64,000 bases of DNA from Actinoallomurus vinaceus (GTDB lineage: Bacteria; Actinomycetota; Actinomycetes; Streptosporangiales; Streptosporangiaceae). The notes beneath the pieces are model-generated. The model was given only the letters and a program-made list of their open reading frames with translations. It was not told the DNA's origin and made no database searches. The stretch spans positions 1 through 64,000 of the forward strand of contig NZ_BAABHK010000027.1 of the NCBI RefSeq assembly GCF_039542055.1. The letters run 5' to 3'. This document shows, one piece after another, positions 33,576 to 42,417 of this stretch. Both the position numbers and the translations under genes were made by a program. Within the stretch, counting starts at the first letter, position 1. Each line of letters starts with the position of its first letter.

Positions 33576-34844
33576 ATGTCCTCGTCATCCCGCCGACTCA
33601 GGCCGGGCCGGCTGCTGCTGGCAGCGCTGCTGGTCACCGGGCTGGGCGGTACCGCCGCCGTGGCCGCGGGCGGCTCCCACTCGACGGCCCTCACGGCCGC
33701 CGCAGCCGCCACCGCCACCTTCACCGACGACTTCGACGGCGCCGCCGGATCAGGCGTCGACGCGAGCAAGTGGCGCCCGGAGACCGGCGACAACGTCAAC
33801 AACCACGAGCGGGAGTACTACACCAGCGGTACGCACAACGCCGCTCTGGACGGCCAGGGCCACCTGGTCATCACCGCCCGCAAGGACAACCCGGGCGGCT
33901 ACAACTGCTGGTACGGGACCTGCCAGTACACCTCCGCCCGGCTGTCGACCGCGTCCACGTTCACCCAGGCGTACGGCCACTTCGAAACCCGGATGAAGAT
34001 CCCGAAGGGACAGGGCATGTGGCCCGCCTTCTGGATGCTCGGCAACGACATCGGCAGCGTCGGCTGGCCGAACAGCGGCGAGATCGACATCATGGAGAAC
34101 ATCGGCAAGGAGCCGGGCACCGTGCACGGCACCATCCACGGGCCGGGCTACTCCGGTTCCGCCGGTATCGGCGCGGGCTACACCCTGCCGGGCGGGGCGA
34201 ACTTCTACGACGACTTCCACACCTTCGCGGTGGACTGGTCGCCGAACCAGATCAAGTGGTCCGTCGACGGCAATGTGTACGAGACCCGCACCCCGGCCGA
34301 CCTGAACGGCAACCGCTGGGTCTTCGACCACCCGTTCTACATCATCGTCAACCTCGCCGTCGGCGGCTACTGGCCCGGCGACCCGGACGGCAGCACGCCC
34401 TTCCCGGGGCAGCTCGTCGTCGACTACGTGCACGTCACGACGAGCTCCACCGGCGGCGGGACCACCGGTCAGATCACGGGCTACGGCGGCAAGTGCGTGG
34501 ACGTCGCCGGGGCCAACAGTGCGAACGGTACGGCGGTGCAGCTGTACGACTGCAACGGCACGTCGGCGCAGCAGTGGACGGTGGGTTCGGACCAGACCCT
34601 GCAGGCCCTGGGCAAGTGCATGGACGTGACGGCGGCCGGTACGGCAAACGGCACGCAGGTGCAGCTCTACGACTGCAACGGCACGGCTGCGCAGAAGTGG
34701 CAGGCGGGCTCGAACGGATCGCTGGTCAACCCCAACTCCGGGCGCTGCCTGGACGCCACGGGCCCGAGCTCGGCCAACGGCACGCGGTTGCAGATCTGGG
34801 ACTGCGCCGGCAGCGCCAACCAGAAGTGGACGCTCCCGAGCTGA
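33576..34844 (+). CDS. Secreted GH16 beta-glucanase (laminarinase type) with CBM13
   Basis: 422 aa from ATG 33576 with GAAAGGGAAAG upstream; an in-frame ATG at 33561 is less well placed. Signal peptide through about residue 30. The GH16 jelly roll shows the catalytic box GEIDIMENIG (E169 nucleophile, E174 acid/base), WPAFWMLG and FHTFAVDWSPNQIKW, typical of endo-beta-1,3-glucanases. A CBM13 module follows a GGG linker. Likely co-transcribed with the two upstream hydrolases; 43 bp separate it from the chitinase stop. Confidence 0.9.
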   Translation: MSSSSRRLRPGRLLLAALLVTGLGGTAAVAAGGSHSTALTAAAAATATFTDDFDGAAGSGVDASKWRPETGDNVNNHEREYYTSGTHNAALDGQGHLVITARKDNPGGYNCWYGTCQYTSARLSTASTFTQAYGHFETRMKIPKGQGMWPAFWMLGNDIGSVGWPNSGEIDIMENIGKEPGTVHGTIHGPGYSGSAGIGAGYTLPGGANFYDDFHTFAVDWSPNQIKWSVDGNVYETRTPADLNGNRWVFDHPFYIIVNLAVGGYWPGDPDGSTPFPGQLVVDYVHVTTSSTGGGTTGQITGYGGKCVDVAGANSANGTAVQLYDCNGTSAQQWTVGSDQTLQALGKCMDVTAAGTANGTQVQLYDCNGTAAQKWQAGSNGSLVNPNSGRCLDATGPSSANGTRLQIWDCAGSANQKWTLPS

Positions 34845-34878
34845 GGCTCTCGAACTGAGATTCACCTCTCCACGCGGG

Positions 34879-34905
34879 GAGGACGGCACCGGGCGTGCCG
34901 TCCTC
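34879..34905 (+). terminator. Terminator of the glycoside hydrolase cluster
   Basis: Eleven-base-pair stem GAGGACGGCAC/GTGCCGTCCTC with a 5-nt loop, 34 nt after the GH16 stop; no T-tract. Confidence 0.8.
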
Positions 34906-34945
34906 CTCGTACGGGTATGAGGGACCTTCGGGGGGGACGATTCAG

Positions 34946-35950
34946 GTGAAAGCGGCGCGCGCTTATCCGATCACCGCGCACACGACGGATGTGCGGATCG
35001 AGCAGGTGGAGATACCGGCCCCCGGCCCAGGCGAGGTCCTCGTCCAGATCACCGCGGCGGGCGTGACGCGGCTGGACCACTCCGTGGCGGCCGGCGGCCC
35101 GTCCGCGATGGGGCTGCTGCCGCTCACGCTGGGCAGTGAGGGCGCCGGCCTCGTCGTCGCCGACCCCGGTGGGCGCTGGGCGTCCGGCACGCGGGTGATG
35201 TTCTTCGCCGGTGACGGCGGCGTCACCGCCGACGGGACGATGGCCGAGTTCGCCGTGGTGCCCGCCCGGAACCTGGCCGCGATCCCGGTCAGTGTGTCCG
35301 ACGAGGTGGCGGCGGCCGTCCCGATCGCGTACCTCACCGGCCTGCTCGCCCTGCGGGCGGGCGCCTTCGAGCCCGGCATGTGCGTCTTCGCGCCGGGCGT
35401 CGGCGGCAGCGTCGGCAACGCGACGGTCCAGCTGGCGCGCGCCCTCGGGGCGGCCGCCGTCGCGGGCGGCGTGGGGACAACGGCCAAGGCGGAGGCCATC
35501 CGGGCGGCGCCGTGGGCCCGGGGGATCCGGATCGTCGACCTGGAGCGCGACCGGCTACGGGACGGACTCGGCGACGGGTTCCCCGGCGGCGTCGACGTGG
35601 CCGTCGACGGCGTCGGCGGCCCGGTGACCGCGCAGATCGCGGCGGCGATGGCGCCGGGCGGTCACCTGGTCCTGGTCGGCTGCTCGGGCGGCCATAGCAC
35701 CGAGCTGCCGCTCTGCGAGGTCATCGAACGCCGCACCACGCTGCACGGGTTCTCGCTGCGCGCCGCGACGTCCGCGCGGTCGAGGGCCGCTTGGACCGAC
35801 ATCACCGAACTGCTGGCGACCGGACGGATCAGCCCGGTCATCGACTCGATCTATCCGCTGGAGGCGGTGGGGGAGGCGCTGCGCCACCTGGTCGAGGACC
35901 GTCCCGTCGGAAAGGTCGTCATCACCGGCCTGTCCTCACCCCGGCGCTGA
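34946..35950 (+). CDS. Zinc-free MDR oxidoreductase (NADPH:quinone reductase-like)
   Basis: 334 aa from GTG 34946 after a G-rich SD. The GroES-like fold (VEIPAPGPGEVLVQITAAGVTRLDH) lacks the Cys/His zinc ligands, and the nucleotide motif reads VFAPGVGGSVGNATVQLARALGA, the quinone-reductase/zeta-crystallin class. It reduces small electrophiles or quinones with NADPH. The convergent MerR regulator just downstream is often linked to this kind of gene, but here it faces away from it. Confidence 0.8.
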   Translation: MKAARAYPITAHTTDVRIEQVEIPAPGPGEVLVQITAAGVTRLDHSVAAGGPSAMGLLPLTLGSEGAGLVVADPGGRWASGTRVMFFAGDGGVTADGTMAEFAVVPARNLAAIPVSVSDEVAAAVPIAYLTGLLALRAGAFEPGMCVFAPGVGGSVGNATVQLARALGAAAVAGGVGTTAKAEAIRAAPWARGIRIVDLERDRLRDGLGDGFPGGVDVAVDGVGGPVTAQIAAAMAPGGHLVLVGCSGGHSTELPLCEVIERRTTLHGFSLRAATSARSRAAWTDITELLATGRISPVIDSIYPLEAVGEALRHLVEDRPVGKVVITGLSSPRR

Positions 35951-36006
35951 AGCCGCCGTCTCAGGCCGCAGCCCCGAGTGCGTACGGAGTCGGCGCCTGC
36001 TCCGCG

Positions 36007-36396
36007 TCAGCTCGCGGTCGTCACCGGGCGTTCGTCCGAATCGCCGAGCGAGGCCTCGGTCGCGGCGATCGTCCGGCTCAGCAGGCTCCGCGCGGCGGCG
36101 ATCTCGGCGGAACGCCGGTCGAGGGCGTCCAGCTGTTCCCGGAGGGCGTTCAGGACGCCAGGGCACGGGGCGACGGCGGTCTCGGCGGTCGTGCAGGGGA
36201 GGACCTGACGGATCACGCGGGTCGGCAGGCCGGCCGCCAGGAGCGCCCGTATCCGCTCGACCGTCTCGACGGCCGTCTCGTCGTAGGCGCGGTAGCCGTT
36301 CGGCTCGCGCTCCGGCCGGAGCAGCCCGACCCGCTCGTAGTAGCGGAGCAGGCGTTCGCTCGTCCCGGTCCGCGCGGCCAGCTCCCCGATGAGCAC
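36007..36396 (-). CDS. MerR-family transcriptional regulator
   Basis: 129 aa from GTG 36396: LIGELAARTGTSERLLRYYERVGLLRPER is the MerR winged helix, with NGYRAYDE and a coiled-coil dimer helix after it. Two Cys in LPCTTAETAVAPCPG sit where metal- or redox-sensing members carry ligands, though the spacing is not that of MerR itself. It is divergent from the amidohydrolase at 36495, its probable target or neighbour. Confidence 0.88.
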   Translation of the reverse strand: MLIGELAARTGTSERLLRYYERVGLLRPEREPNGYRAYDETAVETVERIRALLAAGLPTRVIRQVLPCTTAETAVAPCPGVLNALREQLDALDRRSAEIAAARSLLSRTIAATEASLGDSDERPVTTAS

Positions 36397-36414
36397 GGTT
36401 CCGGTCCCTCCGGC

Positions 36415-36442
36415 TTGACCTTCCAACTGTGTCAGGGGGCAA
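36415..36442. promoter_or_regulatory. Candidate MerR operator/promoter in divergent region
   Basis: TTGACCTTCC ... CAGGGGGCAA forms an imperfect inverted repeat across a long spacer, the geometry of MerR-type promoters, in the 98-bp gap between merR and the amidohydrolase gene. Confidence 0.35.
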
Positions 36443-36494
36443 CAGTGGGCGCACCGGCCGCATTCCGGCGGCCGACGTCGCCAGGAGGCCGACA

Positions 36495-37280
36495 TTGATC
36501 ATCGACGCGCACAGTCATGTCCACGACCCGGTGGAGACGCACCTTCGTCTCCTGGACGACGCGGGGGCCGACCGTACGGTCCTGTTCCCCACCCGGCCGC
36601 ACCCCGAGCGGGCCACCGACCTCGACTCGCTGCGCCAGGAGATGAGCGTGCTGGAGAGGGCCGTGAGCGGGCGCGGCACGGGCGACGACGGCCATGCCAC
36701 CGCATGGCGGGAACTGGACGACGCGCTGGCCGCCCACCCGGATCGCTTCATCGGCTTCGGGTCCGTACCGCTGAGCCTGTCCGAGGATGAGGTGGCCGCG
36801 TTCGTCGAGCGGGAGATCGTGGGGCGCGGTCTGCGCGGAATCGGAGAGCTCACGCCGCCTCCCGGCCGGGCCGGCCGGGTGGAGCCGGTGCTCGCGGCGG
36901 CGCACGACCACGGCGACCTGCCCGTGGTCGTGCACGGGTTCGCCCCGACGACCGAGGAGGACCTGCGCACGCTGGCCACGCTGGCGGTACGCCACCCGTC
37001 CGTGCCGTTGGTCGTGAGCCAGCTCGGCGGCCTCAACTGGATGACGGCGATCGAGCTGGCGAAGGAGACGCCGAACCTCTATCTGGAGCTGTCCACCGCG
37101 TACATCGTCTTCGCGGTGAGACTGGCCGTCCGGGAGCTTCCGGAGCGCACGCTCTTCGGCTCGGACGCGCCGTACGGCGACCCGGTGCTCGCGCGTGCCA
37201 CCGTCGAGCGCGTCACCGCGCCCGGGCAGGTGCGGGACCTGGTCCTCGGCGGAAACCTCGCCCGGCTGCTGAACCTCTGA
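36495..37280 (+). CDS. Amidohydrolase-2 family metal-dependent hydrolase
   Basis: 261 aa from TTG 36495, with CCAGGAGG 8 bp upstream. The metal motif IIDAHSHVHDP opens the protein; GELTPPPG, VVHGFAPT and the C-terminal FGSDAPYGDP (metal Asp) complete the TIM-barrel pattern. The family covers decarboxylases and lactonases such as ACMSD. Substrate unknown. It is divergent from the MerR gene and ends 3 bp before the convergent mycoredoxin gene. Confidence 0.82.
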   Translation: MIIDAHSHVHDPVETHLRLLDDAGADRTVLFPTRPHPERATDLDSLRQEMSVLERAVSGRGTGDDGHATAWRELDDALAAHPDRFIGFGSVPLSLSEDEVAAFVEREIVGRGLRGIGELTPPPGRAGRVEPVLAAAHDHGDLPVVVHGFAPTTEEDLRTLATLAVRHPSVPLVVSQLGGLNWMTAIELAKETPNLYLELSTAYIVFAVRLAVRELPERTLFGSDAPYGDPVLARATVERVTAPGQVRDLVLGGNLARLLNL

Positions 37281-37283
37281 GGA

Positions 37284-37550
37284 TCAGCGACCGGCGATGG
37301 CGGCGAGGCGCTTCTTGACCTCCTTGGCCGAGGGGTTGGTCACCGCGGTGCCGTCGGGGAAGACGACGGTCGGAACCGTCTGGTTGCCGCCGTTGACGTT
37401 CATGACGAACTCCGCGGCCGCCGGGTCCCGCTCGATGTCCACCTCGACCATGTGGATGCCCTCACGGGCCAGCTGAGTCTTGAGCCGACGACAGAAGGCG
37501 CACCAGGTGGTGGTGTACATCGTCAGCTCACCCGTCACGGGCGCGGTCAT
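37284..37550 (-). CDS. mrx1: Mycoredoxin (glutaredoxin-like, mycothiol-dependent)
   Basis: 88 aa from ATG 37550. The redox motif is CAFC in MYTTTWCAFCRRLK, with the cis-Pro loop TVPTVVFPDG and a C-terminal helix PSAKEVKKRL. Size and the MYTTxWCxxC start match actinobacterial Mrx1, which reduces protein-mycothiol mixed disulfides. The uvrD2-like gene is divergent, 133 bp away, the same neighbourhood as in mycobacteria. Confidence 0.88.
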   Translation of the reverse strand: MTAPVTGELTMYTTTWCAFCRRLKTQLAREGIHMVEVDIERDPAAAEFVMNVNGGNQTVPTVVFPDGTAVTNPSAKEVKKRLAAIAGR

Positions 37551-37683
37551 GGCTCTCCTTGTCCTGGGCCGACGGCGATCAGCAGTGGCAACGCCCGGCC
37601 CCCGAACGGCATTCCCGAAGCGCCGGGTCGGCCACGGCCGGGTGCCGGGCCTGGGAGGATGGAAAGGAGTTAAAGGAGGGACG

Positions 37684-39759
37684 ATGGAGGCCGAGCAGAT
37701 CCTCGCCGGGCTCGACCCGGACCAGCGCGCGGTCGCCGAGGCGACCCGTGGACCGGTGTGCGTGCTGGCCGGTGCGGGCACCGGCAAGACCCGCGCGATC
37801 ACCCACCGGATCGCGTACGGGGTGCTGACCGGTGTCATCACCCCGCAGCGGGTGCTGGCCGTGACCTTCACCACCCGCGCCGCCGGCGAGCTGCGCGGGC
37901 GGCTGCGGCAGCTCGGCGCGCCGGGCGTGCAGGCCCGTACGTTCCACTCGGCCGCGCTCAAGCAGCTCTCCTACTTTTGGCCGAAGGTGATCGGGGGGGA
38001 GCCGCCCACGCTCATCGAGTCGAAGTTCGGCCTGGTCATGGAGGCGGCGCGGGCCTTGCGCCTGTCCCTCGGCCGTACGGAGCTGCGCGACGCCGCGGCC
38101 GAGATCGAGTGGGCGAAGGTCACCCAGACGCGGCCGGAGGACTATCCGGCCTCGGCGGCCAAGGCCGGGCGCACTCCGCCGACCGACGCGCCCGACTTCG
38201 CCCGGCTGTACGAGGCGTACGAGGAGCTCCGACGCGAGCGCAACCTGCTCGACTTCGAGGGCATGCTGGAGCTGACCGCCGCGATGCTCACCGAGCATCA
38301 GGAGGTCGCGAACCAGGTGCGCGACCAGTACCGCTACTTCGTCGTCGACGAGTTCCAGGACGTCAACCCGCTGCAGAAGCTCCTGCTGGACGTCTGGCTG
38401 GGCGAGCGCGACGAGATCTGCGTCGTCGGGGATCCCAACCAGACGATCTACTCCTTCACCGGCGCCAGCCCCGCGTACCTCCTGCGGTTCACGGTCGAAC
38501 ACCCCGAGGCGAAGGTCGTCAAGCTGGTCCGCGACTACCGGTCGACGCCGCAGGTGGTGCACCTCGCCAACGGCGTGCTGGCGCAGGCGAGGGGAGAGGC
38601 GCGCAAGCACCGCCTGGAGCTGGTCGCGCAGCGGCCCGACGGTCCGGAGCCGACCTTCCACGAGTACGACGACGAGGTCGCCGAGGCGGAGGCCGTCGCC
38701 AAGCGGGCGCGGGCGCTCATCGAGGAGGGCGTGCCCGCCCGCGAGATCGCGGTGCTGTTCCGCATCAACGCCCAGTCCGAGCCGTACGAGCAGGCCTTCG
38801 CCGACGCCGGCGTCCCGTACGTCCTCAAGGGCGCGGAGCGGTTCTTCGAGCGCGCCGAGGTGCGCCAGGCGGTGGTGCTCCTGCGCGGCGCCGCCCGGTC
38901 CGCGAACGACGGCGAGCCCCTCGTACGGGCCGTGCGCGACGTGCTGGCCTCCGCCGGGCTCACCGACCGGCCGCCGGAGGGGCGCGGCGCGGCGCGGGAG
39001 CGCTGGGAGTCCCTCGCCGCGCTGGCTCAGCTCGCCGAGGACGTCGCCGCCGACCGGCCGGGCGCGGGCCTGCCGGAGTTCGTCGCCGAGCTGGAGGAGC
39101 GCGCGAACGCCCAGCACGCCCCGGCGCTGGAGGGCGTGACGCTCGCCACGCTGCACACCGCGAAGGGCCTGGAGTGGGACGCGGTGTTCCTCGCCGGCCT
39201 GGTCGAGGGCACGCTGCCGATCATCTACGCGGAGAAGAGCCCCGAGCAGATCGAGGAGGAACGCCGGCTGCTGTACGTCGGCGTGACGCGGGCGCGCGAG
39301 CACCTCGCCCTGTCCTGGGCGCTGGCCCGGTCGCCCGGCGGCCGCAAGGGACGCCGTCGGTCGCGGTTCCTCGACGGCCTCGCCCCGCAGAGCGCCGGAC
39401 CGCCCCGCGTCGACCGGTCGAAGCGCCGCGCCCCGGCCACGGGGCCGCAGCCGTGCCGGGTCTGCGGACGCCCGCTGACCGCCGCGATCGAGCGTAAGCT
39501 CGGCCGCTGTGAGACCTGCCCGGCCGACTACGACGAGGACCTCCTCACCCGCATGAAGGAGTGGCGCCTGACGGCGTCCAAGGAGCAGAAGGTCCCCGCC
39601 TACGTCGTCTTCACCGACGCGACCCTGCAGGCCATCGCCGAGCGCGCCCCCGCGACCGAGGCGGACCTGGCCGCGATCCCCGGTGTCGGGGCAGTCAAGC
39701 TGGACCGGTACGGTTCGGCGGTACTCGCGCTGTGCCGGGGCGAGACGCCGGAAGCCTGA
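37684..39759 (+). CDS. uvrD2: ATP-dependent DNA helicase UvrD2 (SF1) with C4 and HRDC domains
   Basis: 691 aa from ATG 37684. SF1A helicase motifs: Walker A LAGAGTGKT (residues 29-37), FTTRAAGELR, motif II VVDEFQDVN, VGDPNQTIYSFTGA, VKLVRDYRST and VGVTRAREHL. A tetracysteine zinc motif follows (CRVCG ... CETC), then a C-terminal HRDC domain (DATLQAIAERAPATEADLAAI PGVG). This motif order is diagnostic for mycobacterial-type UvrD2, a 3'-5' helicase in DNA repair that is essential in mycobacteria. Confidence 0.93.
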   Translation: MEAEQILAGLDPDQRAVAEATRGPVCVLAGAGTGKTRAITHRIAYGVLTGVITPQRVLAVTFTTRAAGELRGRLRQLGAPGVQARTFHSAALKQLSYFWPKVIGGEPPTLIESKFGLVMEAARALRLSLGRTELRDAAAEIEWAKVTQTRPEDYPASAAKAGRTPPTDAPDFARLYEAYEELRRERNLLDFEGMLELTAAMLTEHQEVANQVRDQYRYFVVDEFQDVNPLQKLLLDVWLGERDEICVVGDPNQTIYSFTGASPAYLLRFTVEHPEAKVVKLVRDYRSTPQVVHLANGVLAQARGEARKHRLELVAQRPDGPEPTFHEYDDEVAEAEAVAKRARALIEEGVPAREIAVLFRINAQSEPYEQAFADAGVPYVLKGAERFFERAEVRQAVVLLRGAARSANDGEPLVRAVRDVLASAGLTDRPPEGRGAARERWESLAALAQLAEDVAADRPGAGLPEFVAELEERANAQHAPALEGVTLATLHTAKGLEWDAVFLAGLVEGTLPIIYAEKSPEQIEEERRLLYVGVTRAREHLALSWALARSPGGRKGRRRSRFLDGLAPQSAGPPRVDRSKRRAPATGPQPCRVCGRPLTAAIERKLGRCETCPADYDEDLLTRMKEWRLTASKEQKVPAYVVFTDATLQAIAERAPATEADLAAIPGVGAVKLDRYGSAVLALCRGETPEA

Positions 39760-39773
39760 GGAGTAGGGAAGCC

Positions 39774-40634
39774 ATGAACGCCGCGCTGAAGGAGCTGCTC
39801 GATCTGCTCGACCTCGAGCAGATCGAAGTCAACATCTTCCGCGGGCGCAGCCCGGAGGAGCGCCAGCAACGGGTGTTCGGCGGGCAGGTCGCCGGCCAGG
39901 CGCTGGTCGCCGCCGGCCGTACCGTCCCCGACGACCGTCACGTGCACTCGCTGCACGCCTACTTCATCCGGCCCGGCGACCCGAGCGTGCCGATCGTCTA
40001 CACCGTCGAGCGGGTCCGCGACGGCCGGTCGTTCACCACCCGCCGCGTCTCCGCGATCCAGCACGGCAAGACCATCTTCACCCTGTCCGCGTCGTTCCAG
40101 ATCGCCGAGGACGGCCCGTCGCACCAGGCGCAGATGCCGGAGGTGCCCGAGCCGGAGTCGCTCCCGACGTTCCAGGAGCGGATGGAGCGGCTGTTCGGCA
40201 AGCTCGACAACGAGTTCCTGCGCAAGCGGCCCGTCGACCTGCGGCACGTGACGCCGCTGACCTGGGAGGCCGCCCGCGACCCGGAGCTGACCGGCCCCGA
40301 GTCGCTGGTCTGGCTGCGCGTGAACGGCGAGCTGCCCGACGACCCGCTGCTGCACGTCTGCCTGATGACGTACGCCTCGGACATGACGCTGCTGGACACC
40401 GTGCTGCTCAACCACGGTCTCGCCTGGGGCGACCGCAGGACCATGGGCGCCAGCCTCGACCACGCGATGTGGTTCCACCGGCCGTTCCGCGCCGACCGGT
40501 GGCTGCTGTACGCCCAGGACACCCCGAACGCCTCCGGCGCCCGCGGCCTCGCCCGCGGCCAGGTCTTCACCCAGGACGGCGAACTCGTCGTCTCCGTCGT
40601 CCAAGAGGGCCTCGTCCGCGTCACCGACTCCTGA
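39774..40634 (+). CDS. tesB: Acyl-CoA thioesterase II (TesB)
   Basis: 286 aa from ATG 39774 with GAGTAGGG upstream. Double hot-dog fold: RVFGGQVAGQALVAA, LHAYFIRPGDPSVPI, VRDGRSFTTRRV in the first half and ASLDHAMWFHRPFRADRWLLY (catalytic Asp region) with ARGQVFTQDGELV in the second. It hydrolyses medium- and long-chain acyl-CoA. Its last 70 bp recur as a broken copy at 41326-41394. Confidence 0.92.
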   Translation: MNAALKELLDLLDLEQIEVNIFRGRSPEERQQRVFGGQVAGQALVAAGRTVPDDRHVHSLHAYFIRPGDPSVPIVYTVERVRDGRSFTTRRVSAIQHGKTIFTLSASFQIAEDGPSHQAQMPEVPEPESLPTFQERMERLFGKLDNEFLRKRPVDLRHVTPLTWEAARDPELTGPESLVWLRVNGELPDDPLLHVCLMTYASDMTLLDTVLLNHGLAWGDRRTMGASLDHAMWFHRPFRADRWLLYAQDTPNASGARGLARGQVFTQDGELVVSVVQEGLVRVTDS

Positions 40635-40659
40635 ACCCGAAGACGGACCCCGCGAAGGA

Positions 40660-41106
40660 TCAGAAGTACCCTCCGCCGTGGGTTACGCCCTTGCCCTTCC
40701 ACGCCTGGATGCGGAAACACATCCCGCGCGGGTACGGCGGCACCACTCCATTGCGTATGACCGCCTCATAGACCTTGGTCGAGTGCGGCGGCAGCAGCCA
40801 GTCGCTCAGCACCTTGGGTTTCTTGGCGCAACTGACGATGCGCATCTTCACGTGGGGGCCGGAACGGTGCTGCAGGGAGATGTGGCCCTTGCAGCCGAGA
40901 TCGGCTCTGACCCAGTGCACGTGGTACGGGGCGGTTGTCGCGTATGAGTTCTTGCGGAGTTTCAGAACGACGGATGCCTTGACGGGTTCGCCCTCGCGGC
41001 ACCGCCGGGCCTGAGCGGTCGGGGCCGTCGCGGCTCCGGCGGGAGTCGCCACTGCGGTGGCAATGGCAGCGACCGCGATCGCGGCGGCCGTTGTCGTTCT
41101 CATCAT
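40660..41106 (-). CDS. Small secreted protein, paralogue 1 (four Cys)
   Basis: 148 aa. Signal peptide MMRTTTAAAIAVAAIATAVA with cleavage near GAATA. The mature part of about 120 residues has C36, C72, C93 and C130, a conserved LQHRSGPHVKMRIVSCAKKP block and WKGKGVTHGG at the end, and is basic. Two tandem paralogues follow on the same strand. No family is recognised; size, charge and disulfides would suit a secreted binding protein or inhibitor. ATG 41106 and ATG 41103 are both possible. Confidence 0.7.
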   Translation of the reverse strand: MMRTTTAAAIAVAAIATAVATPAGAATAPTAQARRCREGEPVKASVVLKLRKNSYATTAPYHVHWVRADLGCKGHISLQHRSGPHVKMRIVSCAKKPKVLSDWLLPPHSTKVYEAVIRNGVVPPYPRGMCFRIQAWKGKGVTHGGGYF

Positions 41107-41169
41107 CAGGAGGCCCTTTCCAGACGCGCCGGGACGCGCCGTTCGGATGACGCGATCGGGATCGGGAAA

Positions 41170-41239
41170 TTCGCGCCGGGCCAAGACTCGGCTGAAAAGG
41201 CCATCACGTCAATAAGTCCTGCGGCTTAATCGCAGCCGC
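41170..41239 (-). repeat. Duplicated promoter segment (partner at 42479-42549)
   Basis: The regions upstream of paralogues 1 and 3 are near copies, including CTGAAAAGG, CGTCAAT and CTGCGGCTTAATCGCAGCCG. The last contains a small inverted repeat GCGGCT/AGCCGC (41221-41239 and 42531-42549) that could be an operator or weak terminator. Paralogue 2 lacks this upstream segment. Confidence 0.75.
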
Positions 41240-41325
41240 CCGACCTGGGACCTACGGACCAACGCGCGGTGCCGTGGGGTCGGGCCTGGTGCGCATGACC
41301 AGGCCCGCACCCGAGGACATTCGCC

Positions 41326-41394
41326 GTCACCCGGGACGGCGAGCTCGTCGTCTCAGTCGTCCAAGAGGGCCTCATCCGCGTCACCGACTCCTGA
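41326..41394 (+). pseudogene. Duplicated 3' fragment of tesB
   Basis: In frame it reads VTRDGELVVSVVQEGLIRVT then DS and stop, matching the end of TesB (VFTQDGELVVSVVQEGLVRV) at almost every codon. The bases after the stop also match those after tesB. It marks the left edge of the tandem duplication that created the secreted-protein family. Confidence 0.9.
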
Positions 41395-41418
41395 ACCCGA
41401 AGATGGACCCGCGCAGGA

Positions 41419-41868
41419 TCAGAAAGACGCCCCGCCGCGGGTTACGCCCTTGCCCTTCCACCCCTGAACCCGGAAACACGTCCCGCGCGAGAACAATGCG
41501 ACTCTGTTATTGCGCTTTACGCCGGTATAAGTATGGGTCGAGTGCGGTGGCAGCATCCAGTCGCTCAGCACTTTGGGTTTCTTGGCGCAGCTGATGACGC
41601 GCAGCTTCACGTGGGGGCCGGAGCGGTGCTGCAGGGAGATCGCGCCCTTGCAACCCATATCGGCGTCGACATACGACACGTAGGACGGGGTGGTTTTCGC
41701 GTACGAGTTCTTGCTGAGCTGTAGGAAGACGGCCGCACGGACAGGCTCGCCGCTGCTGCATTGCTTGGCGTGTGCGGTAGGGGCCGCCGTCGCAGCTCCC
41801 GCCGGAGTCGCCGCCGTGGCGGCGGTGGCGGCGGCCGCGATCGCGACCGCCGTCGTGGTCCTCATCAT
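41419..41868 (-). CDS. Small secreted protein, paralogue 2 (four Cys)
   Basis: 149 aa. Signal peptide MMRTTTAVAIAAAATAATAA. Closest to paralogue 1: LQHRSGPHVKLRVISCAKKPKVLSDW and CFRVQGWKGKGVTRGG are almost shared. C37, C73, C94 and C131 correspond to those of paralogue 1. Downstream of its stop lies the duplicated tesB tail. It has only 87 bp to paralogue 3 upstream, so the two may be co-transcribed from the promoter before paralogue 3. Confidence 0.72.
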   Translation of the reverse strand: MMRTTTAVAIAAAATAATAATPAGAATAAPTAHAKQCSSGEPVRAAVFLQLSKNSYAKTTPSYVSYVDADMGCKGAISLQHRSGPHVKLRVISCAKKPKVLSDWMLPPHSTHTYTGVKRNNRVALFSRGTCFRVQGWKGKGVTRGGASF

Positions 41869-41955
41869 CGGGAAATCCTTTCTTGGCGCTGGATACGCCG
41901 CTTTATCGTGTGACGAAACATGCAGAACGAGGGCAGTCGCGTGCCCTGCGGGGGA

Positions 41956-42417
41956 TCAGTAATACGCCCTACCGCGAACCGTGCCCTTGCCCGGCTTCGC
42001 CTGGATACGGAAGCACGTTCCCAGCCTGAACGCCCGCGGGTGCCCGTTCTTCCGGACGGCGGCGGAGGTGACCGTCGACCGCGGCGGCACCTCCCAGTCA
42101 CTGGTGAAGGGGTTCTTCCCGCAGGTGATGACGCGCATCCTCACGCGGGGACCGGAATGGGTCTGCAAGAAGAAATGCCCGACCAAGTGGCCCTTGCTGT
42201 CCCTGCCATCAGCGGTCTGCAAGGTGTATGTGCTGTAACTCGTCGAGACCTTCTTCTTCTCCAACTGCAGGAAGACGGCACCCTTGACGTAGCGTTTGGC
42301 CGTGGCCTGGGCGGCGGGAGCGGAGGTGGTGGGCGCCGCGCTCGCGGCGCCGGCCGGAATCGCCACCGTGGCGGCGATGGCAGCGGCGATCGCGGCCGCC
42401 GTCGTGGTCCTCGTCAT
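41956..42417 (-). CDS. Small secreted protein, paralogue 3 (one Cys pair lost)
   Basis: 153 aa from ATG 42417; 17 further residues upstream look non-coding. Signal peptide MTRTTTAAAIAAAIAATVAI with a longer Ala/Thr/Pro stretch after it. The common core is kept (HSGPRVRMRVITCGKNPFTSDW, CFRIQAKPGKGTVRG), but only C99 and C135 remain; the first two Cys of the paralogues are replaced (KRYVKG, GRDSKGH). The conserved promoter segment lies upstream at 42479-42549. Confidence 0.7.
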   Translation of the reverse strand: MTRTTTAAAIAAAIAATVAIPAGAASAAPTTSAPAAQATAKRYVKGAVFLQLEKKKVSTSYSTYTLQTADGRDSKGHLVGHFFLQTHSGPRVRMRVITCGKNPFTSDWEVPPRSTVTSAAVRKNGHPRAFRLGTCFRIQAKPGKGTVRGRAYY

